Assembly (NCBI GenBank): GCA_030038565.1
Contig: JASHSS010000035.1
Coordinates: 1 to 43,209, forward strand
Direction: 5' to 3'
DNA length: 43,209 nt
Source of the DNA: Bryobacteraceae bacterium
Lineage (GTDB): Bacteria; Acidobacteriota; Terriglobia; Bryobacterales; Bryobacteraceae
Shown here: piece after piece, positions 7,514 through 17,504 of the stretch
How the letters are laid out: every line of letters begins with the position of its first letter
Position numbering within the stretch: the stretch's first letter is position 1
Made by a program: the position numbers and the translations under genes
Notes under the pieces: model-generated
Databases searched by the model: none
Seen by the model: only the letters and a program-made list of their open reading frames with translations
What the model was told of the DNA's origin: nothing

Positions 7514-9667
7514 ATGCGCGAAACAAGCTATACCACTCCCCACGGGATCAAGGTCACACGCAGCGTTTCCAAGGCCGGCTTCCGCCGCGGTTTAAAACAT
7601 CTGCTGCGTGATCTGGACCGCCACCGTGGCATCTATCTCTCTTCGGGATACGAATATCCCGGGAGGTATTCGCGCTGGGATATCGCCTCCACATGCCCCC
7701 CGCTGGAGATCGTGGCCTACGATCGCCAGGTGGAATTCCGCCCGCTGAACCAGCGCGGCCGGGTGATCCTGGAATTGCTCCGGCCGATACTGGCGGAGAA
7801 TCCCGCCTGGGCGGAGTTCGCCGCATCCGCCGGCGGCCTGCACGGCCGTCTGAAGCCGCTGCCCAAGCTGTTTCCGGAAGAGCAGCGCAGCAAGCAGCCT
7901 TCGGCATTTTCGATCCTGCGCGCGCTGATCGAGGAGTTTCGAGGCGAAGAAGAGCCGCGCCTGGGCCTGGTGGGCGCTTTTGGTTACGACCTGCTGTTCC
8001 AGTTCGAACCCATCGAAAAAAAACTGCCCCGCAGCGGCCCCAAAGACCTGCACCTGTTCCTGTGCGACGACATCTGGTTCATGGACCGCAAGAAGGAGCA
8101 GGTGGAGCGCTACCGTTTCGATTTCTCAAGCGAGGGCGTCTCAACCGCCGGCCTCGCGCGCGATGGCGCGGCCGTGCCGGAAGCAGCGGCGCGCGAGCCG
8201 GGCTCCATTGTTTCGGACCACACGCCGGAAGAGTACATGGCCAACGTGGAGAAGGTGCGCGAGGGCATGCGGCGCGGCGATTATTACGAAGTGGTGCTGC
8301 GGCAGACCTTCCGCACGCCGTATGCGGGGAAGGCTTCGGAACTGTTCGAGCGCGTGCAGCGCGCCAGCCCCAGTCCTTACGAGTTCCTACTGCAGTTCGG
8401 CGAAGAGCAACTGGTGGGGGCGTCGCCGGAGATGTTCGTGCGGGTGGAAGGGCACCGCGTCGAGACGTGTCCGATCTCCGGCACCGCCAAAAGGACCGGC
8501 GATCCGCTGCGCGACGCCGAGAATATTCGCGAGCTGCTGAAATCCACTAAGGAAGAATCCGAGCTCACCATGTGCACGGATGTGGACCGCAACGACAAAT
8601 CGCGCGTCTCCGAGCCGGGCAGCGTGCGGGTGATCGGGCGGCGGCTGATCGAATCCTACGCTGGAGTATTCCACACTGTGGATCACGTGGAAGGCTTTCT
8701 GAAGGAAGGCTTCGATTCGCTGGATGCCTTTCTCAGCCACATGTGGGCGGTGACCGTGATCGGCGCGCCCAAGAAGGCCGCGGCGCAGGCGGTGGAAGCG
8801 TTGGAACGCGACGCGCGCGGCTGGTACGGCGGCGCGGTGGGAATGATTTCGCTCAATGGCGATATCAACACCGGCATCCTGATCCGCACCACCTACCTGC
8901 GGGATGGCGTGGCGCGGTATCCCGTGGGCGCGACGCTGCTCTACGATTCGGTGCCCGCCATGGAGGAGCAGGAAACCAGGCTCAAGGCCACCGGTTTCTT
9001 CCGCACCCTGGGAGCGGGACTGGCGGAGCCGGCGGAAGCCGCGGGCGAGCGCGAAACGGTGGGCGCCGGCGCACGGCTGCTGCTGGTGGACAACGACGAT
9101 TGCTTCATCCACACGCTGGCCAACTACGCGCGGCAGACCGGCGCCGAAGTGGTGACCTATCGCGCCGGCTTTCCGGCCGAGTTGATTCGCGAAGTGGCCC
9201 CCAGTCTGATTCTGATTTCACCCGGCCCCGGACGGCCCGCGGATTTCGGCGTGCCCGAAGTGGTCCGGATGGCCGTGCGCCTGGGCGTGCCGGTGTTCGG
9301 CGTGTGCCTGGGCTTGCAGGGCATCGTGGAGGCGTTCGGCGGCGAACTGGGAGTGCTGGATTATCCCATGCACGGCAAGCCTTCCACCGTGCGGCATAGC
9401 GGGCGCGGCATTTTCGAAGGGCTGCCCGATGAATTCCAGGTGGGCCGCTACCATTCACTATTTGCGCGGCGCGAGACCTTCCCCGCTTGCCTGGAAGTGA
9501 CCGCCGAATCCACCGACGGGGTGATTATGGGCATCCGCCACCGCGAACTGCCGATCGAAGCGGTGCAGTTTCATCCCGAATCGATTCTCACCGCCGAGGG
9601 CGGCCACGGGTTGAAGCTGATGGCCAATGCGGTGCGGCTGGGCAAGGCCGTGCGCAGCGGGAAATAG
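7514..9667 (+). CDS. trpE(G): Fused anthranilate synthase TrpE-TrpG
   Basis: Catalyses chorismate + glutamine to anthranilate, the first step of tryptophan synthesis, in the cytoplasm. Residues 1 to about 500 are the TrpE chorismate-binding subunit (ISGTAKRTGDPLRDAENIRE; ELTMCTDVDRNDKSRVSEPG; GAPKKAAAQAVEALE). Residues about 525-710 are the TrpG class I glutamine amidotransferase, with nucleophile Cys in VFGVCLGLQG and the His-x-Glu pair in VQFHPESILT. The whole chain is 717 residues, the usual length for the single-chain form known from some alphaproteobacteria, Legionella and others. The ATG follows AGGGGAA by a normal gap. No other trp gene is adjacent, and I saw no leader peptide with Trp codons. 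Confidence 0.93.
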   Translation: MRETSYTTPHGIKVTRSVSKAGFRRGLKHLLRDLDRHRGIYLSSGYEYPGRYSRWDIASTCPPLEIVAYDRQVEFRPLNQRGRVILELLRPILAENPAWAEFAASAGGLHGRLKPLPKLFPEEQRSKQPSAFSILRALIEEFRGEEEPRLGLVGAFGYDLLFQFEPIEKKLPRSGPKDLHLFLCDDIWFMDRKKEQVERYRFDFSSEGVSTAGLARDGAAVPEAAAREPGSIVSDHTPEEYMANVEKVREGMRRGDYYEVVLRQTFRTPYAGKASELFERVQRASPSPYEFLLQFGEEQLVGASPEMFVRVEGHRVETCPISGTAKRTGDPLRDAENIRELLKSTKEESELTMCTDVDRNDKSRVSEPGSVRVIGRRLIESYAGVFHTVDHVEGFLKEGFDSLDAFLSHMWAVTVIGAPKKAAAQAVEALERDARGWYGGAVGMISLNGDINTGILIRTTYLRDGVARYPVGATLLYDSVPAMEEQETRLKATGFFRTLGAGLAEPAEAAGERETVGAGARLLLVDNDDCFIHTLANYARQTGAEVVTYRAGFPAELIREVAPSLILISPGPGRPADFGVPEVVRMAVRLGVPVFGVCLGLQGIVEAFGGELGVLDYPMHGKPSTVRHSGRGIFEGLPDEFQVGRYHSLFARRETFPACLEVTAESTDGVIMGIRHRELPIEAVQFHPESILTAEGGHGLKLMANAVRLGKAVRSGK

Positions 9668-9676
9668 AACCACCCG

Positions 9677-10129
9677 CTATAGATTCTCCAGCACCTCGGC
9701 GGCGTGCCCCTTGGCCTTCACCTTGCCGTAGATCTTTTCGATTTTCCCATCCGGGCCGATCACGAAGGTGGTGCGCTCGATGCCCATCACCTTCTTGCCG
9801 TACATGTTCTTCTCCTTCCAAACGCCGTAGGCGTTGGCCGCGGCCTTTTCCTCATCGGCCAGCAAGGCGAACGGCAGGCCGTACTTGGTTTTGAACTTCG
9901 CCTGGGCGGACGGCTTGTCGGGGGAGATCCCCACCACCACCGCGCCCTTTTTTCCAAACCCCTGAATGCCGTCGCGAAACTCGCACGCCTCGGTGGTGCA
10001 GCCGGGTGTATCGGCCTTGGGATAGAAATACAGCACCAGGCGCTTGCCCTTCAAATCGGCGAGCTGGAACTCCTCGCCCGAATCGGTGCGCAAGTGAATA
10101 TCGGGAGCCTGGTCGCCTTCTTTCAGCAT
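9677..10129 (-). CDS. bcp: Thiol peroxidase Bcp (peroxiredoxin)
   Basis: This 150-residue atypical 2-Cys peroxiredoxin reduces hydrogen peroxide and organic hydroperoxides, recycled by thioredoxin. The active-site loop 'YPKADTPGCTTEACEFRD' holds peroxidatic Cys44 and probable resolving Cys49, five residues apart as in E. coli Bcp. The later 'IERTTFVIGPDGKIEKIY' strand is also typical. No signal peptide, so cytoplasmic. Its start overlaps the gatB stop by 7 bp, so the two are probably cotranscribed, gatB first. It converges on trpE(G) with a 9-bp gap and no obvious terminator. Confidence 0.95.
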   Translation of the reverse strand: MLKEGDQAPDIHLRTDSGEEFQLADLKGKRLVLYFYPKADTPGCTTEACEFRDGIQGFGKKGAVVVGISPDKPSAQAKFKTKYGLPFALLADEEKAAANAYGVWKEKNMYGKKVMGIERTTFVIGPDGKIEKIYGKVKAKGHAAEVLENL

Positions 10130-11616
10130 TTCTCACCTCCTGCCAGATTGCGCTTCAAAAGCTCTGTGACAACCGTCACGTTGGCCTGCCCGCGGGTGGC
10201 GCGCATGGCCTGGCCCACCAGGAGATTCAGCACCGTGGTTTTACCGGCGCGGTACTGCGTCACCTGCTTGGGAAAGCCCGCGATCACCTCGGCGATGACC
10301 TTCTCCAACGCACCGGTGTCGCTGATCTGCTTCAACCCCTCGCGCTCGATGATCGCTCCGGCGGCTTGGCCCGAAGAAAACATTTTTGGGAAAATCTCCT
10401 TGGCCAGCTTGCCCGAAATCTCGCCCGCGGCGATGCGCTTCACCAGGTCGCCAAGGTGTTCGGCGCTCACCGGCGATTCGCCAATCTCCTTGCCCTCGGC
10501 CTTCAGCAGGCCCATCAAATCGCCCATCACCCAGTTGGCGGCGGTCTTGGGATCGCCCGAAACGCGGGCCGCGGTTTCGAAATACTCGCTCGACGCGCGC
10601 GTGGCGGTGAGCACCCCGGCATCGTACTCGCGCAGGCCGAATTCGCCGATGAAGCGCGCGCGCTTGTGCGCCGGAAGCTCCGGCATGACCCCCCGCACGC
10701 CGGCCAGCCACTTTTCGGAGATGCGCAGCGGCACCAGGTCCGGCTCGGGGAAGTAGCGGTAATCGTGGGCGTCCTCCTTGCTGCGCATGCTGAAGGTCTC
10801 GCCCACCTCGGGATTGTAGAGGCGCGTCTCCTGCACCACGCGGCCGCCCGATTCGAGCACCGCCACCTGGCGCGCGATTTCGTAATCCAGGGCCTGCTTC
10901 AGGAAGCGGAACGAGTTGAGGTTCTTTACCTCCGCCTTGACGCCGAACTTTTCCGCGCCCTTCAGCCGCACCGAGACGTTGGCGTCGCAGCGCAGGTGGC
11001 CCTTTTCCATGTCGCAGGTGGAGACTTCCACGAACTGGAGCGTCTGCTTGATCTCCATGAGGTAGGCGTAGGCTTCCTCCGAGCTGCGCATATCGGGCTC
11101 GCTGACAATCTCGATCAGCGGCGTGCCGGAACGGTTCAGGTCCACATAGGAGTAGCGGCCGGAATCGCGGAAGCCGTCGTGGATGCTCTTGCCGGCGTCG
11201 TCTTCCATGTGGACGCGGGTGACCCCGATGCGCCGCACCGCGCCATTGACCACGATCTCCACGTGGCCACACCCGGCCAGCGGCTCGTCGTACTGCGAGA
11301 TCTGGTAGCCCTTGGGCAGATCCGGATAAAAATAGTTCTTGCGCGCGAAACGGGATTGCGCCGGGATCTCGCACTCCAGCGCCAGAGCGGCCTTGAGGGC
11401 CAACTCGACGGCGGCGCGGTTGAGCACCGGAAGCGCCCCGGGCAGCCCCAGGCACACCGGACAGACATTGGTATTGGGCGGCGCGCCGAAGCTGGTGGGG
11501 CAGCCGCAGAAAATCTTCGTGGCGGTCGCGAGCTGCACGTGCACTTCCAGCCCGATCACCGGCTCGTAGCGGGCGATGCTTTCAGGCGAGGCCAGGTCAA
11601 TTGCCGAAGAGGACAT
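10123..11616 (-). CDS. gatB: Asp/Glu-tRNA amidotransferase subunit GatB
   Basis: GatB is the kinase/transamidase subunit of GatCAB, which converts mischarged Glu-tRNA(Gln) and Asp-tRNA(Asn) into Gln-tRNA and Asn-tRNA. The 497-residue product has the N-terminal signature 'YEPVIGLEVHVQLATATKIFCGCP', the cradle-domain motifs 'FARKNYFYPDLPKGYQISQYDEPL' and 'HMEDDAGKS', 'DLNRSGTPLIEIVSEPD', and the C-terminal YqeY-like tail (TVLNLLVGQAMRATRGQANVTVV). Full length. gatA and gatC are not adjacent. The following gene, bcp, overlaps by 7 bp. Confidence 0.96.
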   Translation of the reverse strand: MSSSAIDLASPESIARYEPVIGLEVHVQLATATKIFCGCPTSFGAPPNTNVCPVCLGLPGALPVLNRAAVELALKAALALECEIPAQSRFARKNYFYPDLPKGYQISQYDEPLAGCGHVEIVVNGAVRRIGVTRVHMEDDAGKSIHDGFRDSGRYSYVDLNRSGTPLIEIVSEPDMRSSEEAYAYLMEIKQTLQFVEVSTCDMEKGHLRCDANVSVRLKGAEKFGVKAEVKNLNSFRFLKQALDYEIARQVAVLESGGRVVQETRLYNPEVGETFSMRSKEDAHDYRYFPEPDLVPLRISEKWLAGVRGVMPELPAHKRARFIGEFGLREYDAGVLTATRASSEYFETAARVSGDPKTAANWVMGDLMGLLKAEGKEIGESPVSAEHLGDLVKRIAAGEISGKLAKEIFPKMFSSGQAAGAIIEREGLKQISDTGALEKVIAEVIAGFPKQVTQYRAGKTTVLNLLVGQAMRATRGQANVTVVTELLKRNLAGGEKC

Positions 11617-11661
11617 GGTGTGCTTTCATTGTAGAATCTCCGGGCCAGGCGGGGAATTCAC

Positions 11662-11747
11662 CACGGAGGCGCGGAGTCCACGGAGGAAGCACGGAGAAAA
11701 CCAGGAGGTCCAGCAAGGTTCTTCTCCCTGCTCTCCGTGCCTCCGTG
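11662..11747. repeat. CACGGAGG-type dispersed hairpin repeat
   Basis: The left arm CACGGAGGCGCGGAG (11662-11676) is complementary, with one mismatch, to CTCCGTGCCTCCGTG (11733-11747). The arms are flanked by TTCAC on the left and its partner TGAA on the right. Further GCACGGAGAA-type sequence lies in the loop. From memory, repeats of this kind recur in intergenic DNA of many large bacterial genomes. It fills most of the gap between the Gfo/Idh gene and gatB. Confidence 0.7.
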
Positions 11748-11771
11748 TGAAAACAGTGCCCACCCGTCCCC

Positions 11772-12779
<1,008 letters not shown>

Positions 12780-12860
12780 AGGACCAGTCTATGCTGGAAC
12801 GGAAGCGATATCCGTGGCCGATTCGGTGTATGCTGCGGTATTGCCGTCGCGGTTTCACTT

Positions 12861-14186
12861 TTGAGCCAACCAACCGAAAAGCTCATCCGCGGATTCGGAC
12901 CCCTGGAGGCCGTGGCGCTCAACATGAGCAACATGGTGGGGGCCGGACCGTTCATCACCATTCCGCTGATTATCGCGTCCATGGGCGGGCCGCAGTGCAT
13001 GCTGGGCTGGCTCCTGGGCGCGGTCCTGGCGCTGGCGGATGGTCTGGTCTGGAGCGAATTGGCCGCCGCCATGCCGGGTACCGGCGGCACTTACCTCTAC
13101 CTGCGCGAAACCTTCCGCCAGACCAGGCTGGGCGGCCTGCTGCCGTTCCTGTTCATCTGGCAGTTCATCTTCAGCGGTCCCCTGGAAATCGCCTCCGGGT
13201 ATATCGGCTTCTCCCAATACGTGAGTTATTTCTGGCGCGGCATGACGGCGGGCGAGGCGCGCATGGTGAACGTGGCGGTGGGGGCGCTGGTGATCGCCCT
13301 GCTCTACCGGCGGATCACCACGGTGGGCCGCATTACCGTCACGCTGTGGGCGGGGGTGCTGGTCACCATGGCGTGGATCGTGGTGAGCGGGGTGGCCCAT
13401 TTTCACGCCCGCGTGGCATTCGATTTTCCGGCCCACGCATTCACCTTCTCGCGGGGCTTCGCCGCCGGGCTCGGCTCCGCCATGCTCATCGCCATGTACG
13501 ATTTCATGGGTTATTACGACATCTGTTACACCGGCGGCGAAGTCCGTAACCCGGCCCGCACGATTCCGCGTTCCATCATCTACTCGGTGCTGGCGGTGGC
13601 GGCGCTCTACGCGCTGATGAACCTGAGCATCATCGGGGTGGTGCCGTGGCGGGAGGCCATGCAATCGAAGTTCATCGCTTCCCAGTTCGTCGAGACGCTC
13701 TACGGGCCGAAGGCCGCCGCGGTGGCCACCGCCCTGGTTCTTTGGACGGCTTTGGCCTCGGTGTTCGCGCTGCTGCTGGGCTACAGCCGCATCCCGTACG
13801 CAGCCGCCGCCGACGGGCACTTCTTCGGGGTCTTCGCGCGGCTCCATCCGGAGGGAAAATTCCCGCACGTGTCGCTGCTGGCAATCGGGCTGCTGGCGAT
13901 TGGCGCATCGTTTTGGAGCCTGGATGCAGTGATCTCCGCGCTGCTCACGTCGCGAATCCTGGTACAGTTCATCGCCCAGATCTTCGCCCTCGACCGGCTG
14001 CGGAGACACCGCCCTGAGATCCCGCGTCCGTTCAAGATGTGGCTGTATCCCCTGCCGAGCGCGCTGGCCTTTTTGGGGTGGGCGTACATTTTCCTGACCT
14101 CCGGCTGGATCTTCATTGCCTTCGGCCTGCTGACGCTGGCCATGGGTGTGGCGGCGTATGCCGTTTGGAGGCGTGTGGGGGCATAG
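12861..14186 (+). CDS. APC-superfamily amino acid permease
   Basis: About 441 residues with roughly twelve hydrophobic helices and the APC signature near TM1 'VALNMSNMVGAGPFITIPLII', where the glycine-rich unwound segment binds substrate; TM6 'MLIAMYDFMGYYDICYTGGEVRNPARTIPRSI' is also typical. It is an inner-membrane secondary transporter, most likely for amino acids or amines. The track ORF begins at 11910, but that part is antisense shadow over the Gfo/Idh gene. The only start that preserves TM1 is TTG at 12861 (then SQPTEKLIRGFGPLEAVAL). That start is inferred; no strong ribosome binding site is seen. Confidence 0.82.
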   Translation: MSQPTEKLIRGFGPLEAVALNMSNMVGAGPFITIPLIIASMGGPQCMLGWLLGAVLALADGLVWSELAAAMPGTGGTYLYLRETFRQTRLGGLLPFLFIWQFIFSGPLEIASGYIGFSQYVSYFWRGMTAGEARMVNVAVGALVIALLYRRITTVGRITVTLWAGVLVTMAWIVVSGVAHFHARVAFDFPAHAFTFSRGFAAGLGSAMLIAMYDFMGYYDICYTGGEVRNPARTIPRSIIYSVLAVAALYALMNLSIIGVVPWREAMQSKFIASQFVETLYGPKAAAVATALVLWTALASVFALLLGYSRIPYAAAADGHFFGVFARLHPEGKFPHVSLLAIGLLAIGASFWSLDAVISALLTSRILVQFIAQIFALDRLRRHRPEIPRPFKMWLYPLPSALAFLGWAYIFLTSGWIFIAFGLLTLAMGVAAYAVWRRVGA

Positions 14187-14224
14187 GCCAGGGATGTGGT
14201 AGTGTCATGGCGGAGGAGTAACTT

Positions 14225-15285
14225 GTGCCCATACCTACCGAACCGATCGGCAGTATTCCGCGGCCGGCAGAGCTGCTGGCTGCCCGGCAGGCGTTCGCGG
14301 AAGGCCGGATGACGGCTGCGGAATTCGCCCGGGCCGGAGAAGCCGCGCTGCGGGATACCATCCACCGCCTGGAGGAGACCGGCTCCCCGGTGATCACGGA
14401 CGGCGAACAGACCAAGCCCAGCTTTGCCACCTATCCGCTGGAAGGCATTTCGAACCTGGCGCCGGATGGCGTGGTGATTCCTTTTGAAGACGGCCACACC
14501 CGGCAATTGCCCCGGCTGACTGCAGGTCCGTTCCGCTACGGCACCCGCGCGTCCACCTACCTGGCGGCGGCTCGGCGTTTCACCGGGCTTCCGCTGAAGC
14601 AGGCGGTGATTTCGGCCTCAGCTTTGAGCCTGCTCTACCCCGGCACGGAGATTCCCGGTTACCCGCGCGAGCAATTTCTGGAGGACCTCGTCGCCGAAGC
14701 GGCAGCCGATATCCGCGGCTGCCTCGACCAGGGCGCCGATAGCGTGCAAATCGATTTCACCGAGGGCCGCCTGGCTCTCAAGCTCGATTCATCGGGAGGA
14801 TTGCTCGCGAGCTTCATCGCCCTGAACAACCGCGTGCTGGAGCATTTCTCCCCTGAAGAGCGCCGGCGCATCGGGGTGCACACCTGCCCGGGCGGCGACC
14901 GGGATGCCACCCACAGCGCCGCTGTGGATTACGCCGGGCTGCTGCCGGCTCTGTTCCAATTGCACGCCGGGCGCTTTTACATACAGTTGGCGAGCGAGAA
15001 AGATCCGGAGCGCGTCCTGGAGATCATCGGCCGCCACCGGCCGATCAGACCATCTTCGCCGGGGTGATCGATCCAATCGCGCCGGCCGTGGAAACGCCGG
15101 AGCAGGTGCGCGACCGCGTGCTGCTGGCCGCACGGCACCTGCCGGCGGGTCAATTCGGCACCACCGACGATTGCGGCTTCGCCCCCTTTTCCGACGACCT
15201 TTCGACCTCGCGGGAGATCGCCTTCGCCAAGATCCAGGCGCGGGTGGAAGGCACCCGGCTGGCCGCCCGGGAAATGCCGCAGTAA
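14225..15285 (+). pseudogene. MetE C-terminal-like methyltransferase, split by one frameshift
   Basis: Frame 14225 encodes a cobalamin-independent methionine synthase C-terminal-type barrel (QIDFTEGRLALKLD; GVHTCPGGDRDATHS; LASEKDPERVLEIIG). It then fails at residue 280 with 'RHRPIRPSSPG'. The natural continuation 'DQTIFAGVIDPIAPAVETPE' to 'FGTTDDCGFAPFSDD' is intact in another frame, read from 15043 to 15285. One missing base in the run CCACCGGCCGATCAG (about 15035-15047) explains it; restoring it gives about 353 residues, normal for this stand-alone family. Both halves show no other damage, so a recent mutation or sequencing error is likelier than old decay. Family members transfer methyl groups to thiols, and the Cys and His zinc ligands appear present. 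Lies 38 bp after the permease gene. Confidence 0.85.
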
Positions 15286-15396
15286 AGCGTCGCGCGTCCG
15301 CTTCCGAACCTGTTCGGCGGCCCCACGGCCCCCCGCCCCATCGGCAGGGCGATCATCGCGCAGCAGGCGTGGTCTCTGCCTGATCCGGGCCCCCTT

Positions 15397-16047
15397 TCAC
15401 ACCCTCCGCGTCGTGGCCAGCGAACCCTCCAGCGCAATGCGCACCAACTGGCTTCGCGTCCGCACGTGCGTCTTTTGGAATAACTGTTGCAGCGTGGCCT
15501 TCACCGCCCCTTCCGACACTCCAAGCTGTGCGGCGATCTCTTTGTTGGTGAGGCCTTCGAAGATCCCGCGGAGAACGCGCTGTTCGCGATCCGTCAACAG
15601 GGCCCGGAAGTTGGAATCCTCGCGCTGGTGGATGCCATCGGCCATTAACTGGATGACTTTCTGATCCAGCCACATCTCGCCGGCGGCTACCAGGCGGATG
15701 GCCTTGGCCAGCGTGCCCGGTGAGTTGTGCTTCAGAAACACGCCCGAGGCCCCCAACTGCAGCGCGATGGAAGATTCCGTGGCGGTCATTCCGGCGGTGA
15801 TCATCAGGAATTTGCCCTGGTAGCCGGCGCGCCGGGCGGAGCCGATGAACTGGCTGCCGTGGTCTTCGCCCAAATCGAAATCCAGCAGCACCACGTCCAC
15901 CGGCGTGCGGGCCAGGGCCTCCAACGCCTCCGCCGACGTCCCGCAGTTGCCGGCCATCTCAAAATCCGGCTCGGACGCCAGCAGGCGGCTCAGGCCTTCC
16001 CGGAACAGGATGTGGTCATCGAGCAATAAGAGTCGTATCGGGTTCAT
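15397..16047 (-). CDS. NarL/LuxR-type response regulator
   Basis: The 216-residue protein has a receiver domain (residues 4-120) with acidic pocket LLLDDH, phospho-acceptor Asp in VVLLDFDLGED and the switch Lys in GVFLKHNSP. A GerE/LuxR helix-turn-helix follows (about 150-210; LTDREQRVLRGIFEGLTNKEIAAQLGVSE). It is a cytoplasmic transcription regulator activated by phosphorylation. Its start overlaps the end of the histidine kinase gene by 32 bp, so the two are cotranscribed and form a cognate pair. The efflux operon lies just beyond the kinase in the opposite direction, which makes it a candidate regulator of that operon. Confidence 0.93.
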   Translation of the reverse strand: MNPIRLLLLDDHILFREGLSRLLASEPDFEMAGNCGTSAEALEALARTPVDVVLLDFDLGEDHGSQFIGSARRAGYQGKFLMITAGMTATESSIALQLGASGVFLKHNSPGTLAKAIRLVAAGEMWLDQKVIQLMADGIHQREDSNFRALLTDREQRVLRGIFEGLTNKEIAAQLGVSEGAVKATLQQLFQKTHVRTRSQLVRIALEGSLATTRRV

Positions 16048-17446
16048 GGGAGACGGCCTCGGCGGAGCCGGCGACGGCCAGATCGATCACGAACGAGCAT
16101 CCCGCGCGGGTGGGATCGTGGCGCAGTTCGCCGCGGAACGAGCGGGCGAAGGCGCGCGAAAGATACAGGCCCAGCCCCGTGGAAGCGGCGCCCCTCTGGA
16201 AGGGCTGGAACAGTGTTTCGGGAGAAGCGATGCCCGGCCCGCTGTCGCTCACCCGGATGGAAACCATGTGGGGTCCGGCGGTTACCGAGATTTCGATACG
16301 CTTCTCCCGGGCGCCCTCAAGGGCCCGCTCGCTGTTCTTGGTCAGATTGAGCAGAATCTGGAGCAGCCTGTGGCGATCGCCCCACACCGGGGGAAGCTCG
16401 CCCGGAACGTTCCAGATCACCTGGATATTGGCCTCCTCGCAATACGGCTCCAGCACGATGCGCAGCTCGTCCAGAATCTCTCCGATCTCGATGCCGCCGA
16501 TCGGGGAGTGGTCGCGCGACTGCTTCAGCTCGAGCGAAGCGATCCGGTGCAGCGTTTCGACCAGCGCGCCCAGCGCTTCGAAGTCCTTGTTGCCGCGCAG
16601 CGTGCCGCCGCGCACCAGGTTCTCGTGGACCACCGCGATGGCGCTGCACACATTGCGGATCTCGTGGGAAACCGCGCCTACCAGGATGCGCGATCCCGCC
16701 AGCAGTTGCTCCAGGTTGCTCTCCTCCCGCTCGCGCAAGTCTTCGGAAGCGTCCACCACCAGGGCCGCCAGGCGCGGTCCCATGGCCGTGCGGTAAGTGG
16801 AGAAGAAGACGTTGGCCAGGAAGACATCGCCGCGCTCGCGTTCGCCGCGGCACTGCATCTCGGTGCGGAAAGCCTGTGCCGACTGCTCGAGGGAGGGCAC
16901 CCGCGCGAGAGAGGGCACATAGCGCCGGATGTTGCGCCCCGGCAGTAGGCTGTCCGGCACGCCGAACAGGCGATGGGCCGCTCCGTTGGCCAGCAGAATG
17001 ACTCCCTCAGGGGTCATGGTGAGGATGGCGGCGGGGCTCGAGTCGATCAGAAACTCCAATTGCTCCTCGGCCTCGCGGCGGGCATCCACTTCGGCTTCCA
17101 CGCGCCGCAGCGCGGCGGCCTCCCGCAGCCGGCTGAGGGTGACTTCAAAGGCGAACAGTCCCGTTCCGGCCAGCGATGTGAAGACCAGGATATCCCCCGG
17201 CAGCGAATTGGCCAGTGTGAACGGGAATGGGTCGAAGAGATCCGAGAGCAGGGTACACAGTAATGCGCAGGCCACCACCTGCCAGCGCGGCAGCACGGTA
17301 CCCACCAGGAGCATGGGAAAAAGATATAGAAAGCCGAACGAAATGTTCAGATCGACGCGCCAATCGATCAAGGCGATGATCGCGATCAGCAACGCAGCCC
17401 GTAGCAGAACGGCGCGCGGCGTCCCTTGCAGAAACGGGACATCCAT
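16016..17446 (-). CDS. Membrane-bound PAS sensor histidine kinase
   Basis: The 476-residue kinase begins with about four hydrophobic helices (residues about 13-105: LLRAALLIAIIALIDW, FLYLFPMLLVGTVL, VVACALLCTLLSDLF, ILVFTSLAGTGLFAF). A coiled-coil linker and a PAS domain follow (about 130-240; EFLIDSSPAAILTMTPEGVI, then LANGAAHRLFG). The phospho-acceptor His lies in 'GAVSHEIRNVCSAI', and the HATPase has N-box 'QILLNLTKNSERAL', G1 'VSDSGPGI' and G2 'STGLGLYLSRAF'. It senses an unknown signal within or near the membrane and phosphorylates the overlapping response regulator. A strong GGAGAGGAG ribosome binding site precedes the ATG. Divergent from the RND efflux operon. Confidence 0.92.
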   Translation of the reverse strand: MDVPFLQGTPRAVLLRAALLIAIIALIDWRVDLNISFGFLYLFPMLLVGTVLPRWQVVACALLCTLLSDLFDPFPFTLANSLPGDILVFTSLAGTGLFAFEVTLSRLREAAALRRVEAEVDARREAEEQLEFLIDSSPAAILTMTPEGVILLANGAAHRLFGVPDSLLPGRNIRRYVPSLARVPSLEQSAQAFRTEMQCRGERERGDVFLANVFFSTYRTAMGPRLAALVVDASEDLREREESNLEQLLAGSRILVGAVSHEIRNVCSAIAVVHENLVRGGTLRGNKDFEALGALVETLHRIASLELKQSRDHSPIGGIEIGEILDELRIVLEPYCEEANIQVIWNVPGELPPVWGDRHRLLQILLNLTKNSERALEGAREKRIEISVTAGPHMVSIRVSDSGPGIASPETLFQPFQRGAASTGLGLYLSRAFARSFRGELRHDPTRAGCSFVIDLAVAGSAEAVSHEPDTTLIAR

Positions 17447-17465
17447 TTCAAGCTCCTCTCCTTAA

Positions 17466-17493
17466 ATTCTAGAAAAAACAAAACTTTTCGCAA
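17466..17493 (-). promoter_or_regulatory. Putative sigma70 promoter of the kinase/regulator operon
   Basis: On the minus strand TTGCGA (17493-17488) and TAGAAT (17471-17466) are 16 bp apart, about 20 bp before the kinase start. The region is markedly AT-rich for this genome. The first AAAAGATAG box of the divergent promoter begins 12 bp upstream of this -35 element. Confidence 0.5.
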
Positions 17494-17504
17494 AGCCTCT
17501 AGCC

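Noticed and set aside
10006-11634. 542-residue plus-strand ORF
   Set aside because: Antisense shadow of gatB.
15064-15285. Independent 73-residue gene
   Set aside because: It is the natural C-terminus of the frameshifted methyltransferase, not a separate protein.
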